Assembly: GCF_001292705.1 (NCBI RefSeq)
Contig: NZ_LGAK01000010.1
Coordinates: 1-64,000 of the forward strand
Source: Marinagarivorans algicola
Lineage (GTDB): Bacteria > Pseudomonadota > Gammaproteobacteria > Pseudomonadales > Cellvibrionaceae
DNA length: 64,000 nt
Direction: 5' to 3'
Shown: positions 56,195-64,000 of the stretch, piece after piece
How the letters are laid out: each line of letters starts with the position of its first letter
How positions within the stretch are numbered: the stretch's first letter is position 1
Notes under the pieces: generated by a model
What the model was told of the DNA's origin: nothing
Databases searched by the model: none
Seen by the model: only the letters and a program-made list of their open reading frames with translations
Position numbers and translations under genes: made by a program

Positions 56195-57027
56195 TACGGT
56201 GCTTTACTCGCCTTCAGCGCATCGAGCTCAGCTTTGAGTGCGCTGTACCGTTTATCGGCATGAAACATGGCATTTTTATTGGCCGTTAACATGCCGCGCA
56301 AAATATTGAGCTCCATTTGATCAGGGCGCACACGGCCATAGAGTCGACGTAAGCGAGTCAAAGTTTGACGAGGATTGCCCTCCTCCAAAAAGCCTTGTTG
56401 CTCCAGTAGCGTTTGCAGATGCTCAAAGTAATGCTCAATCTCTTTTTGGCTCGCCGGTGGCATGTCCCACTCTTCAAAAGTGATGGGCTGACCCGCCTCA
56501 AAGGCCAAGGCGCTCATGCGTATTTCGTACACAATAACCTGTAGCGCAGCAGCGATATTCAGAGAGCTGTAAGCGGGGTTCGCGGGAATGTGTACGTGGT
56601 ATTGGCATTTGTGTAGTTCTTCGTTCGTTAAGCCACGGTCTTCGCGACCAAAGACTATCGCCACTTCGTGCTCGGCGTGTTTAGCTTCGGCATATACCTT
56701 ATCACCACATTCGCGCGGACTCACTAATGGCCAAGGGATGCGACGGCCACGCGCACTGGTACCAACGACTAGTTGGCAATCAGCAATAGCTTCGTCTAGA
56801 GTATCGACCACAATGGCATTTTCGAGCACATCAAGGGCGCCAGCGGCACGCCATTGCGCTTGATCGGCAGGAAAGTCTTTAGGAGCCACAAGCACAAGGC
56901 GTGACAATCCCATATTTTTAATCGCACGCGCAGCGGCTCCTATGTTGCCCGGGTGCGAAGTATTTACCAGCACCATGCGTATGCGGTCAAATTCCGGTCG
57001 AATGCGATCTGGCTCAACTGAGCTCAT
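56194..57027 (-). CDS. trmJ: tRNA (cytidine/uridine-2'-O-)-methyltransferase TrmJ
   Basis: SPOUT-class methyltransferase modifying ribose at position 32 of tRNAs, 277 residues. LVNTSHPGNIGAAARAIKNM (motif 1), FGREDRGLTNEE (motif 2) and IPANPAYSSLNIAAALQVIVYE (motif 3) are clear, followed by the C-terminal dimerisation extension. trmJ next to iscR is a common gammaproteobacterial gene order. Confidence 0.95.
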   Translation of the reverse strand: MSSVEPDRIRPEFDRIRMVLVNTSHPGNIGAAARAIKNMGLSRLVLVAPKDFPADQAQWRAAGALDVLENAIVVDTLDEAIADCQLVVGTSARGRRIPWPLVSPRECGDKVYAEAKHAEHEVAIVFGREDRGLTNEELHKCQYHVHIPANPAYSSLNIAAALQVIVYEIRMSALAFEAGQPITFEEWDMPPASQKEIEHYFEHLQTLLEQQGFLEEGNPRQTLTRLRRLYGRVRPDQMELNILRGMLTANKNAMFHADKRYSALKAELDALKASKAP

Positions 57028-57250
57028 GAGGATACCCCTTAAATCAAATATTCAAGCAATCACACACCGTAAAACACAGTAGATGGTTGCCTATAAAAAG
57101 GGGCGCGATTCTACCAGAAACCACACTTTGTGTGTGCGTCACACAAACAATAGCGACCAACAAACCAAAGCGCGGCGTGTCACCGCATCTTGGCCTGCGA
57201 GATTCCCCACAAAACCCAGCTAGCTAACGCCGTGACAGTAAGTGCAGGTA

Positions 57251-58225
57251 TTAGGTTTTCGGGTTATTTTTTTGTCGTTCAGGCGGTAGCGCCCCGATAT
57301 GAGCTTCGTTGCGCAATTTCGCCAGTTCAATTTGCTTTTGGCGCTCAGCAAAACGAGCGCGCTTTTCTTCGGTTTGATGATCAAAACACAAGGGGCAAGT
57401 GACACCTTTTAAGTACTTAGGTGACTGTTTGTCTTCTTCTGTAATGGGATGGCGGCAGCCGTGGCATTGATCGTAGCTGCCTTTATTGAGGTCGTGATCT
57501 ACGGCTACGCGGTTATCAAAAACAAAACACTCGCCCTCCCAAAGAGTTTTCTCTTTGGGCATTTCTTCGAGGTATTTTAAGATGCCGCCTTGAAGATGAT
57601 AGACCTCATCAAAGCCCTGCTGCTTCATATAAGCCGTAGACTTTTCACAGCGAATACCACCAGTACAAAACATAGCCACTTTTTTATGCTTTTGCGGGTC
57701 AAGGTTCTTTTCAACATAATCAGGAAACTCTCTAAATGTCGTGGTTTCAGGATTCACCGCACCTTTAAAGGTACCGATGTTATATTCGTAATAATTACGC
57801 GTATCTACCACCACTACATCGGGGTCACTAATTACTTCATTCCACTGCTGCGGATTAAGATAAGTTCCTACGGTATGGTTAGGGTCAATATCTTCCACCC
57901 CCATTGTCACAATTTCTTTTTTGAGCTTAACCTTCATGCGATAAAACGGCTGTTCTTGCTCGTATGACTCTTTATGCTCAATGCCAGCAAAACACGGCTG
58001 CTCCCGCAAAAACGCCAATAAGCCATCAATAGCTTCACGGCTACCCGATACGGTACCGTTGATACCTTCATGCGCCAATAGCAGCGTTCCTTTAATGTCG
58101 TGCGCTAGGCAAAAATCTAAAATTGGCTCACGCAACTGCTCAAACTCTGGCAAGCTCACAAATTTATACATGGCGGCTACGACAATTTTCTTACCTGTTT
58201 GGCTATCACGCTTAGTAGCACTCAT
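57251..58225 (-). CDS. trhO: tRNA uridine(34) hydroxylase (TrhO/YceA)
   Basis: Rhodanese-domain enzyme making 5-hydroxyuridine at the tRNA wobble position, oxygen-dependent. 324 residues: N-terminal acylphosphatase-like domain ([15 protein letters not shown]), rhodanese domain (about 120-220) with active-site Cys in [15 protein letters not shown], and a C-terminal zinc-like cysteine cluster ([16 protein letters not shown]). The trailing Lys-rich tail is unremarkable. Together with trmJ it makes a small tRNA modification group beside the suf operon. Confidence 0.93.
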   Translation of the reverse strand: MSATKRDSQTGKKIVVAAMYKFVSLPEFEQLREPILDFCLAHDIKGTLLLAHEGINGTVSGSREAIDGLLAFLREQPCFAGIEHKESYEQEQPFYRMKVKLKKEIVTMGVEDIDPNHTVGTYLNPQQWNEVISDPDVVVVDTRNYYEYNIGTFKGAVNPETTTFREFPDYVEKNLDPQKHKKVAMFCTGGIRCEKSTAYMKQQGFDEVYHLQGGILKYLEEMPKEKTLWEGECFVFDNRVAVDHDLNKGSYDQCHGCRHPITEEDKQSPKYLKGVTCPLCFDHQTEEKRARFAERQKQIELAKLRNEAHIGALPPERQKNNPKT

Positions 58226-58725
58226 TTAAAACCTCTTGTTTTACAACTTAACGGTGTTTACAACACACTTAAAAATGCTTGTATGCTATGTATCATAACG
58301 GGACCCGACACCATACAAAACCGATAGCACACGGGTATTGAGCAATAGGACTTAAAAGCAACACAATACCCGCACAAAATACAAGAGTATTATACCCAAT
58401 ACCCCGCTCAAAGCTAAAGCTGTAGTACTGACGAAAAAACATGACGATTAGACATGGCACCTCCAGCAAGATATAGGCATCGTACTCAGCCCTTAGCCCT
58501 GCCCCTCAATCCAACAAAATAACCAGCAATCGATTCACTCCCACTATTTAGCTCAATTTCAACCACACTCAATAGGTATATTCCGCAAAGCGCAGTGCCC
58601 AAGGCACTGGTACCTTACGGTAAGGTCCAGTCATATAGCGCGGCCGATCATCATACTTTCGGCAGAGCCCCCATAATATCCAGGCCCTTCACCTTTTGGG
58701 ATATTGCATTATTTGAGGAGCGCGA
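58226..58725. other. Intergenic region, 500 bases
   Basis: Between divergent trhO and receiver-TPR genes. It holds a 9-bp inverted repeat CGGGTATTG/CAATACCCG (58332-58340 and 58364-58372) and a small ACCTTAC/GTAAGGT palindrome near 58611-58625. No gene or RNA recognised. Confidence 0.5.
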
Positions 58726-60336
58726 GTGCTACCACTAGCAGAACAGAAACTTCGCTTTTTGGTCGTTGAAGACTCGAGCTTTTTCCGCTCGGCTGTGAGT
58801 AGTATGCTGAACTCTTTTGGCATTAATGATATCGATGTCGCTCAAAACGGCAATCAAGCGCTCGATAGCTGCAGAAGCCATCACTATGATGTAATTTTAT
58901 GCGACTTTAATTTAGGAAAAGGGAAAAATGGGCATCAGCTTTTAGAGGCGCTTAGGCATTTTAAGCTCATCACAACAGACACATTATTTATGATGCTAAC
59001 CGCTGACACCTCACGCCAAGCTGTACTGGCTAGCAGTGAATGTGCCGCCGATGACTACCTCACCAAACCCATCAATGCTGTCGTTTTAGAGCGCCGACTG
59101 ATACGCGCCATCAGGTCACATCAAACATTTAAACCTGTAACGGCTGCTCTCGAGCAAAATAACACCGAACTCGCCATCGCATTGCTCGAGCGCCTATGCC
59201 ACCCCGAGCAACGCCTTGCCAGTCAAGCCAAAAAATTACTCGGCGACGTGCTACTACAAGCCGATAAATTCGATGAAGCCGACACCTATTTCCAGTGTAT
59301 TCTAGAAGAAAAGCCCGTGGAGTGGGCCCGCTTAGGTCAAGCGCATACCTTCATGGGCAAAACGTTTTTAGAGCGCGCCTGTGAAGCCTTTCACAGCATA
59401 TTACAAGATAACCCCTTGTGCCTTGCCGCCTATGATGGGCTCGCTAGTATTTATCATCAGCAAAAAGACTATGCCAATTTACAAACGGCGATTGCCTCAG
59501 CGGTCAAAGCCTCACCACTATCCATTCTTAGGCAAAAGAACCTCGCCAATATCGCCGAAGAAAACGGCGATATTAGCACCGCTATTGAAGCCTTACGCGA
59601 GTGCGTTCGCTTAGGTATGCACAGCTGCCATGGTGACTGGCAAGATGCTTATCGCCTTGGTATCAATACCGCTGATGCCCCACAAGCACTACTCGCCACA
59701 AAAGATTTACTCCCCCAAGAGGCCCTTAAATCCCTCAAAGCCGCCACTGATTTTTTCCATGTCAATGGCGACGACCTATTACGTGTGCAGTTTGTACAAG
59801 GACGCTTACAATATTTAAGTCGCCAACAGCTAGACGGCGAAAAAACAATCAGTAAGGCCGAATCGCGCTATCTGGCGCGCGAAAAAAATGATGTGAAAAT
59901 AGATATTGATCATATCAAGGCCATTCGCACGCTCAAAAAAAACGATCAAGCACAAGCGCTCACTCAAGCGCTTGCCGAGCAATATGCCGATAATGAAGCC
60001 GCACTCGCACAGCTTGATGCAGTCATGGATGAGCCTCAAAACAAAACAAATAAACGCCTTTTAGCCGAAGCAAACAAAGAAGGTATTGCATTATACGATA
60101 ATCAAGAGTTTGATGAGGCCATACTATGCTTCCAGCGTGCTCAGGTATTATTCCCCCGGCATCTAGGCTTACAAATGAATATTTGCCAAGCCTACATTGG
60201 TAAACATAAGCGCGGTGATACGGGCGATCTAGAACACATTATTGATGAGCAGCTCAACCACATTCGCGCACAAATCAAACCGCAGGATGCGCAGTATGAG
60301 CGCTTCAATAAATTACAACGCATGGCGCGCCTATAG
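58726..60336 (+). CDS. Response regulator with TPR repeats
   Basis: A 536-residue soluble protein: N-terminal receiver (about 8-130; VVEDSSFF pocket, phospho-acceptor Asp60 in LCDFNLG, Thr in LTAD, Lys in TKPI), then helical TPR repeats (about 145-330 and 450-515). No DNA-binding or enzyme domain. The start is GTG 58726 behind a strong GAGGAG. Receiver-TPR proteins of this type occur in marine gammaproteobacteria and are thought to act by protein-protein contact; the kinase is unknown. Confidence 0.85.
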   Translation: MLPLAEQKLRFLVVEDSSFFRSAVSSMLNSFGINDIDVAQNGNQALDSCRSHHYDVILCDFNLGKGKNGHQLLEALRHFKLITTDTLFMMLTADTSRQAVLASSECAADDYLTKPINAVVLERRLIRAIRSHQTFKPVTAALEQNNTELAIALLERLCHPEQRLASQAKKLLGDVLLQADKFDEADTYFQCILEEKPVEWARLGQAHTFMGKTFLERACEAFHSILQDNPLCLAAYDGLASIYHQQKDYANLQTAIASAVKASPLSILRQKNLANIAEENGDISTAIEALRECVRLGMHSCHGDWQDAYRLGINTADAPQALLATKDLLPQEALKSLKAATDFFHVNGDDLLRVQFVQGRLQYLSRQQLDGEKTISKAESRYLAREKNDVKIDIDHIKAIRTLKKNDQAQALTQALAEQYADNEAALAQLDAVMDEPQNKTNKRLLAEANKEGIALYDNQEFDEAILCFQRAQVLFPRHLGLQMNICQAYIGKHKRGDTGDLEHIIDEQLNHIRAQIKPQDAQYERFNKLQRMARL

Positions 60337-60494
60337 CCAATGGGTGTTATTCAGTAAGGTCACCCAAGCATTCAGCCGCTCTTCCTGAATTTATAGATAC
60401 CCACCCACTCAATAACCACCTAAATATTAAATAACCATAGCCCATACTCTTAAAAACGAATACCATCGCCTTTTACTCACACAATGAGACATTT

Positions 60495-60929
60495 ATGATT
60501 GATTTACTGGTGCGTTATTTACACTTTTTAGGCATTATTATTTTAGCCTCTATGCTGGTCGCTCAGCACTTGCTTTATAGTGCCAACATCAACCGCACAC
60601 AACTGGCTCGCTTACGTACACTCAATAAAGTCTATGGTGCAGGCTTAGGCATTGCGTTTGTTAGCGGCTTGCTTTTATGGTTGGCGGTCGGTAAGCCTAA
60701 AGTGTTTTACAGTACAGGTGGTCTAATACATATTAAACTGACGTTATTTGTGGTGCTTGCCGGTTTATCTATGGTGCCAACGCTGTTTTTTATACGCAGC
60801 GCAAAAACACTCAATGATGACACAACCGCAGTCACGCCCCCTAAGTACATTATTGGCGTGATACGTGCTGAGCTGACTTTACTGGTTGTTATGCCATTAG
60901 TGGCAGTCTTAATGGCTAACGGCGCGTAA
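60495..60929 (+). CDS. DUF2214 family membrane protein
   Basis: A 144-residue protein with four membrane segments (about 4-24, 50-68, 78-100, 120-142) and the pattern LVRYLHFLGIIILAS at its start, typical of the DUF2214 family. Function unknown; the conserved His in the first helix suggests a possible heme or metal link, which I cannot verify. Confidence 0.75.
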   Translation: MIDLLVRYLHFLGIIILASMLVAQHLLYSANINRTQLARLRTLNKVYGAGLGIAFVSGLLLWLAVGKPKVFYSTGGLIHIKLTLFVVLAGLSMVPTLFFIRSAKTLNDDTTAVTPPKYIIGVIRAELTLLVVMPLVAVLMANGA

Positions 60930-61153
60930 AAACGCCCTGCCGGTATGATATGACGACTTACCCATAGCGGGTAGATGCACTCAATCAGCACGAGGCTAGA
61001 CGGTCAATAACCTCCCCGCTATTCGTTTACGCAACAAAAAAGCAAACCAAACACCTCGCATCATGCTAGGCAATCCTCTGCGCCGGCCAACATGGCCATT
61101 ATCGACGCAGTACCCACATGATGGTGGCGTAGATTACAGTGGCGTACTGAGCA

Positions 61154-61190
61154 CAAAAAAGGCCGCTAGTGTGAGCGAGCGGCCTTTTTG
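61154..61190. terminator. Rho-independent terminator
   Basis: A 12-bp stem AAAAAGGCCGCT/AGCGGCCTTTTT with a 10-base loop, between convergent genes, usable in both directions. Confidence 0.9.
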
Positions 61191-61230
61191 TCTCTAATTT
61201 TTTTTGTCTCTAACACTGGCTCATCAATAT

Positions 61231-61971
61231 TTACACACCGCTTTCACGTGCCAACAAAAACTCGGCTACCGAGCGCACCTGCTCCTTCAGCTGGCTATGC
61301 AGCGCCATTTGCTGCTTGGTAAAAATAGAATATGCGCGGCCGATCTCATCAAATTCATCAAGAACAATAGATTGCTGAGCATCGGTCAGATGCAACCGCG
61401 CAATGCCCTCGGGCACCCCTGAATTAATAGCAGATACAACACGCTTGTGTGTACTAATAATGTCGCGCCCCGACTCATCAAGTTGGTGCACTACCTCAAG
61501 CAGTTGTTTGCAACTCGCTTTGCGATGATTGAGCGAGTCGAATTCTTGATCAACTTGATTGGTATACCCTTTTACCCAAAGCCGTGCGCTTTCACCTAGC
61601 ATCAAGAGCAAATCGGCTATGGATTCATCTTTATCGGTCAGCTCTGCAGCCCCACCCACAACCAATGTAAAAAAGCCACTACTCACAATAATTAAGTCAT
61701 CGCGAAAGGTGAGTGCAGGCCTCACTTGGCTTAGATCCGAGCGCAATGGAAAGACATAGCCGTTGGTCCAATGACCAAAACGCGTTTCGCGATTAAAACC
61801 AAAACAGCTCACAAGAAAGCAACCTTCTAGATGCATTTTTTCTAAGCCGGCCTTGAGTTGATTTGCCAAGTGTTCAAAGTTCTCACTTTGCCCGATTTGT
61901 ACAGCCAAATGTGAAAATTGACCCACCACAGAGACCGCTTTAGAAGGTGTTGCCGCTAATGAAAAACGCAT
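61231..61971 (-). CDS. Unknown soluble protein, GAF-like in appearance
   Basis: A 246-residue protein without signal peptide or membrane segment. The N-terminal half alternates strands and helices (VSCFGFNRETRFGHWTNGYVFP, DDLIIVSSGFFTLVVGG) in a GAF-like way; the C-terminal half is helical with many Gln, Asp and Glu. A similar C-terminal arrangement occurs in some signalling proteins. No family recognised with confidence. Convergent with DUF2214. Confidence 0.55.
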   Translation of the reverse strand: MRFSLAATPSKAVSVVGQFSHLAVQIGQSENFEHLANQLKAGLEKMHLEGCFLVSCFGFNRETRFGHWTNGYVFPLRSDLSQVRPALTFRDDLIIVSSGFFTLVVGGAAELTDKDESIADLLLMLGESARLWVKGYTNQVDQEFDSLNHRKASCKQLLEVVHQLDESGRDIISTHKRVVSAINSGVPEGIARLHLTDAQQSIVLDEFDEIGRAYSIFTKQQMALHSQLKEQVRSVAEFLLARESGV

Positions 61972-62300
61972 AATAAGTCTACTCCAAGTAAGCTGCTAAA
62001 GAGCAATGCAGTAACCCTCAGTGGGAGCTGAGTTTTACCAGTATCACTTTAACAGTAGGAGCACAAACTCAAGTTGTCTATATTTTAAACAATATTTTTC
62101 TCTCTCGCTGCCCCAAGCACTGCGCTTGCACACCCGCCATTTGCTTTCATGCCATAAAAACCATAAGCAAGGCACCAAATAGCGCATTTTGACGTGTAAC
62201 ATGATAATAAAAACAAGCCGCGCTGTTGCTAACTTGACCATAGCTTAGGGTATTTATGACACAACACGCAGATTGAAACTAGACATAACAGGAGCCCAAG
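61972..62300. other. Intergenic region, 329 bases
   Basis: Between divergent genes. A TTGACC at about 62234 may be a -35 element for the cytochrome gene but its -10 is poor. Nothing else noted. Confidence 0.4.
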
Positions 62301-64000
62301 GTGACTCAGCAACACATAATCGGCATCACACGAGCCCTTAAAAAAGCGCGGCACAACATCCGACACCGACTTGTTATCGGGTGCTCAATTATCATGACTG
62401 CACTACTCGTCTTATGCGCCATTTTATTTAGTGGCAAGATATACCAACACTGGGATAACGACCCTGATCGTGGTGCCATAGCCCTAGCGCAAGGCGCTTA
62501 CAACGAAAGCTATAATACCCCGCGGTATTTGGATCAGGGCTGGTCAAACGCCCAAAGCCTATGGTTTTACAATACAACGCAAGGCTCCAACTTAATGCCC
62601 TATGATCTGTTTATGGCTTTAGAACAAAGCCATAGCAATGCGCTTTTTCGCAGTAATGCTAATATTGACCGGTATCGCTACCTGCCGCAAAAGCCCACCT
62701 TTTTTAACCCCGATGGCTTACCGGTAGGCTTTGTCAAAGACACCTATCAAGGACGAGCTTATATCGGATATACCTGCGCAGCTTGCCACACAGGCCAAAT
62801 AAACGTGAAAGGCCAAGCGATACGCATTGATGGTGCCCCCGCCATGGCCAACATGAGGGGGTTTATGCTGTCGTTAGAACAAGCGCTTAACACTACATTA
62901 ACGCAAGCGGCAAAGCGGCAACGTTTCATCACTCGCGTGACACAGCGCAAAGGCGACTACAGTAAACCCCAGCACGTCATCGCCGACTTAGAAAAAACCT
63001 ATCAATCGATCATGCTCTACAATAGCATCAACAATACCAATGTTGATTATGGCTATGCTCGGCTTGATGCGTTTGGCCTTATCTACAATCGTGTATTACA
63101 GCATGTGATTAACCTGAAGCAGGTACGCAACTTGTTTTTACGCGCCATAGACGACGATGGCAATCGCCTGCTGACATCAGCGCAAGTCGACTTAGTGCTG
63201 CGTGATATTGACGCCACTATTATCGGGAGTCGTGGGTTTGCAAAGGTTTTTAACCGCCTAAAGTCTTCTGAAACCGGCTACCCAAATCTTACCGCGGCGC
63301 AGCTTCTGCGTATCCGTAATATGATTTTTAATGAACCCGACGCTCCCGTTAGCTACCCCTTTTTGTGGGATATTACTCATTCTGATTACGTCCAATGGAA
63401 CGGGCTTGCCAGCAATGCCGGTGTCGGGCCGCTAGGGCGCAATGCCGGTGAGGTCATCGGAGTATTTGGCACCCTAGACTGGACCGCGCAAGAGCCCTCA
63501 TTGAGTTTATCGGCGAGAATTTCTGGGCAAAGTAAAAAGCAAAAACATGTCACATTCACCTCTTCGATTAATTTGGTCAACTTAGAGCGCATCGAAAATC
63601 ACCTACAAAAACTCAAGTCCCCACTCTGGCCAGAGGCAATATTAGGGCAAATAGACCGTCAAAAAGCTGCTCGCGGTGAGCTTATTTATGAGGAGTATTG
63701 CCAAAGTTGCCATGAAATTGTTGACCGCGATAACTGGGATCGCATTATTATCGCAAAAATGGCAAGCCTAGATGCCGTGGGGACCGACCCCGCAATGGCA
63801 ATAAATAGCGTGAGCTATACGGGTAAATCGGGCAATTTTAAATATACCGTTCAAAACCAGTCCATAGGCGACCTTTACCTTGAAGAAGAAGCCCCTGTTG
63901 CCATGATTCTGACATCGGTGACTCGCGGCGTTGTTGCAACCCCAGATCCCGACAAGTGGTGGGTGCGAAGATGGCTAGATTGGCTTTATCTCATGGCCGC
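62301..64000 (+). CDS. Di-heme cytochrome c (peroxidase-like), partial at window end
   Basis: The frame is open from GTG 62301 (GGAG about 6 bases upstream) to the window edge, at least 566 residues; the 3' end lies outside. A single N-terminal membrane segment (about 24-44) anchors it in the inner membrane or serves as signal. Two c-type heme sites are seen: CAACHTG at about residue 158 and CQSCH near 470. The layout, with RYLPQKPTFFNPDGLPVGF before the first heme, fits the di-heme-cytochrome c peroxidase/RoxA-like group annotated in marine gammaproteobacteria. Actual substrate unknown. Confidence 0.75.
   Translation, partial: MTQQHIIGITRALKKARHNIRHRLVIGCSIIMTALLVLCAILFSGKIYQHWDNDPDRGAIALAQGAYNESYNTPRYLDQGWSNAQSLWFYNTTQGSNLMPYDLFMALEQSHSNALFRSNANIDRYRYLPQKPTFFNPDGLPVGFVKDTYQGRAYIGYTCAACHTGQINVKGQAIRIDGAPAMANMRGFMLSLEQALNTTLTQAAKRQRFITRVTQRKGDYSKPQHVIADLEKTYQSIMLYNSINNTNVDYGYARLDAFGLIYNRVLQHVINLKQVRNLFLRAIDDDGNRLLTSAQVDLVLRDIDATIIGSRGFAKVFNRLKSSETGYPNLTAAQLLRIRNMIFNEPDAPVSYPFLWDITHSDYVQWNGLASNAGVGPLGRNAGEVIGVFGTLDWTAQEPSLSLSARISGQSKKQKHVTFTSSINLVNLERIENHLQKLKSPLWPEAILGQIDRQKAARGELIYEEYCQSCHEIVDRDNWDRIIIAKMASLDAVGTDPAMAINSVSYTGKSGNFKYTVQNQSIGDLYLEEEAPVAMILTSVTRGVVATPDPDKWWVRRWLDWLYLMA

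Overview
The window looks like a chromosome segment of a marine or plant-matter-degrading gammaproteobacterium, most probably of the Cellvibrionaceae (Saccharophagus/Teredinibacter/Cellvibrio type). This placement is an inference from moderate GC content, a secreted lipoprotein esterase with long polyserine linkers and a CBM9-like module, Pseudomonas-like housekeeping blocks (tRNA cluster next to folD; thiD-thiE-hemL) and an iscR-led suf operon beside trmJ. Nothing in the window fixes a species.

Layout. 0-6.5 kb: kefF-kefC potassium efflux pair, an SDR oxidoreductase, a small redox group (secreted cupredoxin-like protein, glutaredoxin, peroxiredoxin-like protein) and a DUF4862 protein. 6.7-12.9 kb is a disturbed accessory region: a J-domain protein, a decayed SNF2 helicase, a zeta-type toxin with its antitoxin, a DUF2971 protein, two partial copies of the ilvD 3' end (one split by a 158-bp MITE-like insertion), a truncated antitoxin copy and a large structured inverted repeat. 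12.9-22.2 kb: intact ilvD, the polyserine esterase, serA, serC and a YbbN/CnoX-type co-chaperone, with interspersed and tandem repeats between them. 22.3-30.5 kb: an aspartic-protease-like protein, a His/Arg/Pro tRNA cluster, folD, rsuA, rsmC, a cold-shock protein, a LysR regulator and the first of two S41 peptidase lipoproteins; the second ends at 32.8 kb. 33-36.8 kb: a DUF4136 lipoprotein, a degenerate thiD, thiE and hemL.

37.0-46.2 kb is the most unusual part. A tightly packed operon encodes sensor proteins without transmitter domains (a Cache-like double-PAS protein, an ethylene-receptor-type copper-binding membrane domain and a CHASE protein), one PAS-PAS histidine kinase, a single-domain response regulator and a receiver-kinase protein. 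A second receiver-kinase gene follows after 559 bases. The ethylene-type and CHASE proteins end in the same RELRI-x-ELK tail. I read the set as a possible split, multi-input sensory system in which separate membrane sensors share one kinase; that wiring is inference.

46.7-58.2 kb: a Dps gene with a 21-bp perfect hairpin upstream, then an iron-sulfur assembly operon transcribed leftward (iscR, iscS-type desulfurase, sufB, sufC, sufD, sufS, sufA, sufT, sufE) behind a clear IscR-type operator and promoter, with trmJ and trhO upstream. 58.7-64 kb: a receiver-TPR protein, a DUF2214 membrane protein, an unknown protein and a di-heme cytochrome c gene running off the window end.
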